Both the position numbers and the translations under genes were made by a program. From an uncultured Clostridium sp. (GTDB lineage Bacteria; Bacillota; Clostridia; TANB77; CAG-508), in the NCBI GenBank assembly GCA_946404215.1, contig CAMJCT010000002.1, positions 62,001-126,000 of the forward strand: DNA of 64,000 nt, read 5' to 3'. The notes under the pieces are model-generated. The model was not told where the DNA came from and did not search any database. It saw nothing but the letters and a program-made list of their open reading frames with translations. This document shows positions 63,101 through 64,000 of the stretch, piece after piece; within the stretch, counting starts at the first letter, position 1; each line of letters begins with the position of its first letter.

Positions 63101-64000
<900 letters not shown>

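Overview
The window is AT-rich, densely coding DNA with strong GGAGG-type ribosome sites. The gene content is that of a low-GC Clostridia-type Firmicute: SpoIIM and dipicolinate synthase A (sporulation), TmcAL, FolE/QueH, UppS/CdsA/RseP, CarD, a CIRCE-controlled groESL operon, a type IV pilus cluster of the Gram-positive kind, and SipW/TasA-like proteins. The exact lineage cannot be fixed from sequence alone. An uncultured gut Clostridium-like bacterium is my inference.

Layout. 1-7.0 kb: type IV pilus operon (major pilin, prepilin peptidase, two pseudopilins, PilB, PilT, PilC). 7.1-8.5 kb: ROK sugar kinase and a foreign-looking small membrane protein, then a 279-bp fold-back element. 9-16 kb: translation and envelope block rpsB-tsf-pyrH-frr-ispA-uppS-cdsA-rseP. 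16.2-17.3 kb: a large prepilin-like protein with a hypervariable C-terminus of diversity-generating-retroelement type. 17.4-35.3 kb: housekeeping, DNA repair and sporulation genes (tmcAL, rnhA, endoQ, spoIIM, xerD, ruvB, queH, polA, dpaA, uppP) and a fused lgt-lspA. 35.4-50 kb: dnaE, mgtA, folE, a Nudix hydrolase, an ABC-2 exporter with a terminator-bearing leader, feoB/feoA and a dUTPase. 50.3-60.8 kb: a decayed mobilizable element (truncated prepilin at its left edge, TnpV, oriT-like hairpin, broken MobV relaxase, broken tyrosine integrase) carrying a SipW/TasA-like surface-fibre module. 61-64 kb: carD, an RluA-type pseudouridine synthase and groES-groEL (cut by the window end).

The most striking observation is a shared frame anomaly. 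Four chromosomal genes (dnaE, feoB, an ABC-2 permease and the hypervariable prepilin) are each split by exactly one extra base. In all four the break lies on an in-frame CGG codon, and skipping its C restores the conserved protein, with glycine (GGN) as the next residue. Reading by eye, I find no other in-frame CGG in the chromosomal genes, except three in one foreign-looking small ORF (8143-8445). CGU, CGC and CGA are used. The simplest model is that CGG has no working tRNA-Arg(CCG) here and acts as a +1 frameshift or four-base codon, so these genes are functional rather than broken.

Two families of REP-like palindromes (GGGGACGG type and GGTGTTTTT/GGGGACACC type) and a two-copy fold-back element punctuate intergenic regions. 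Two palindromes run into the ends of dnaE and folE.
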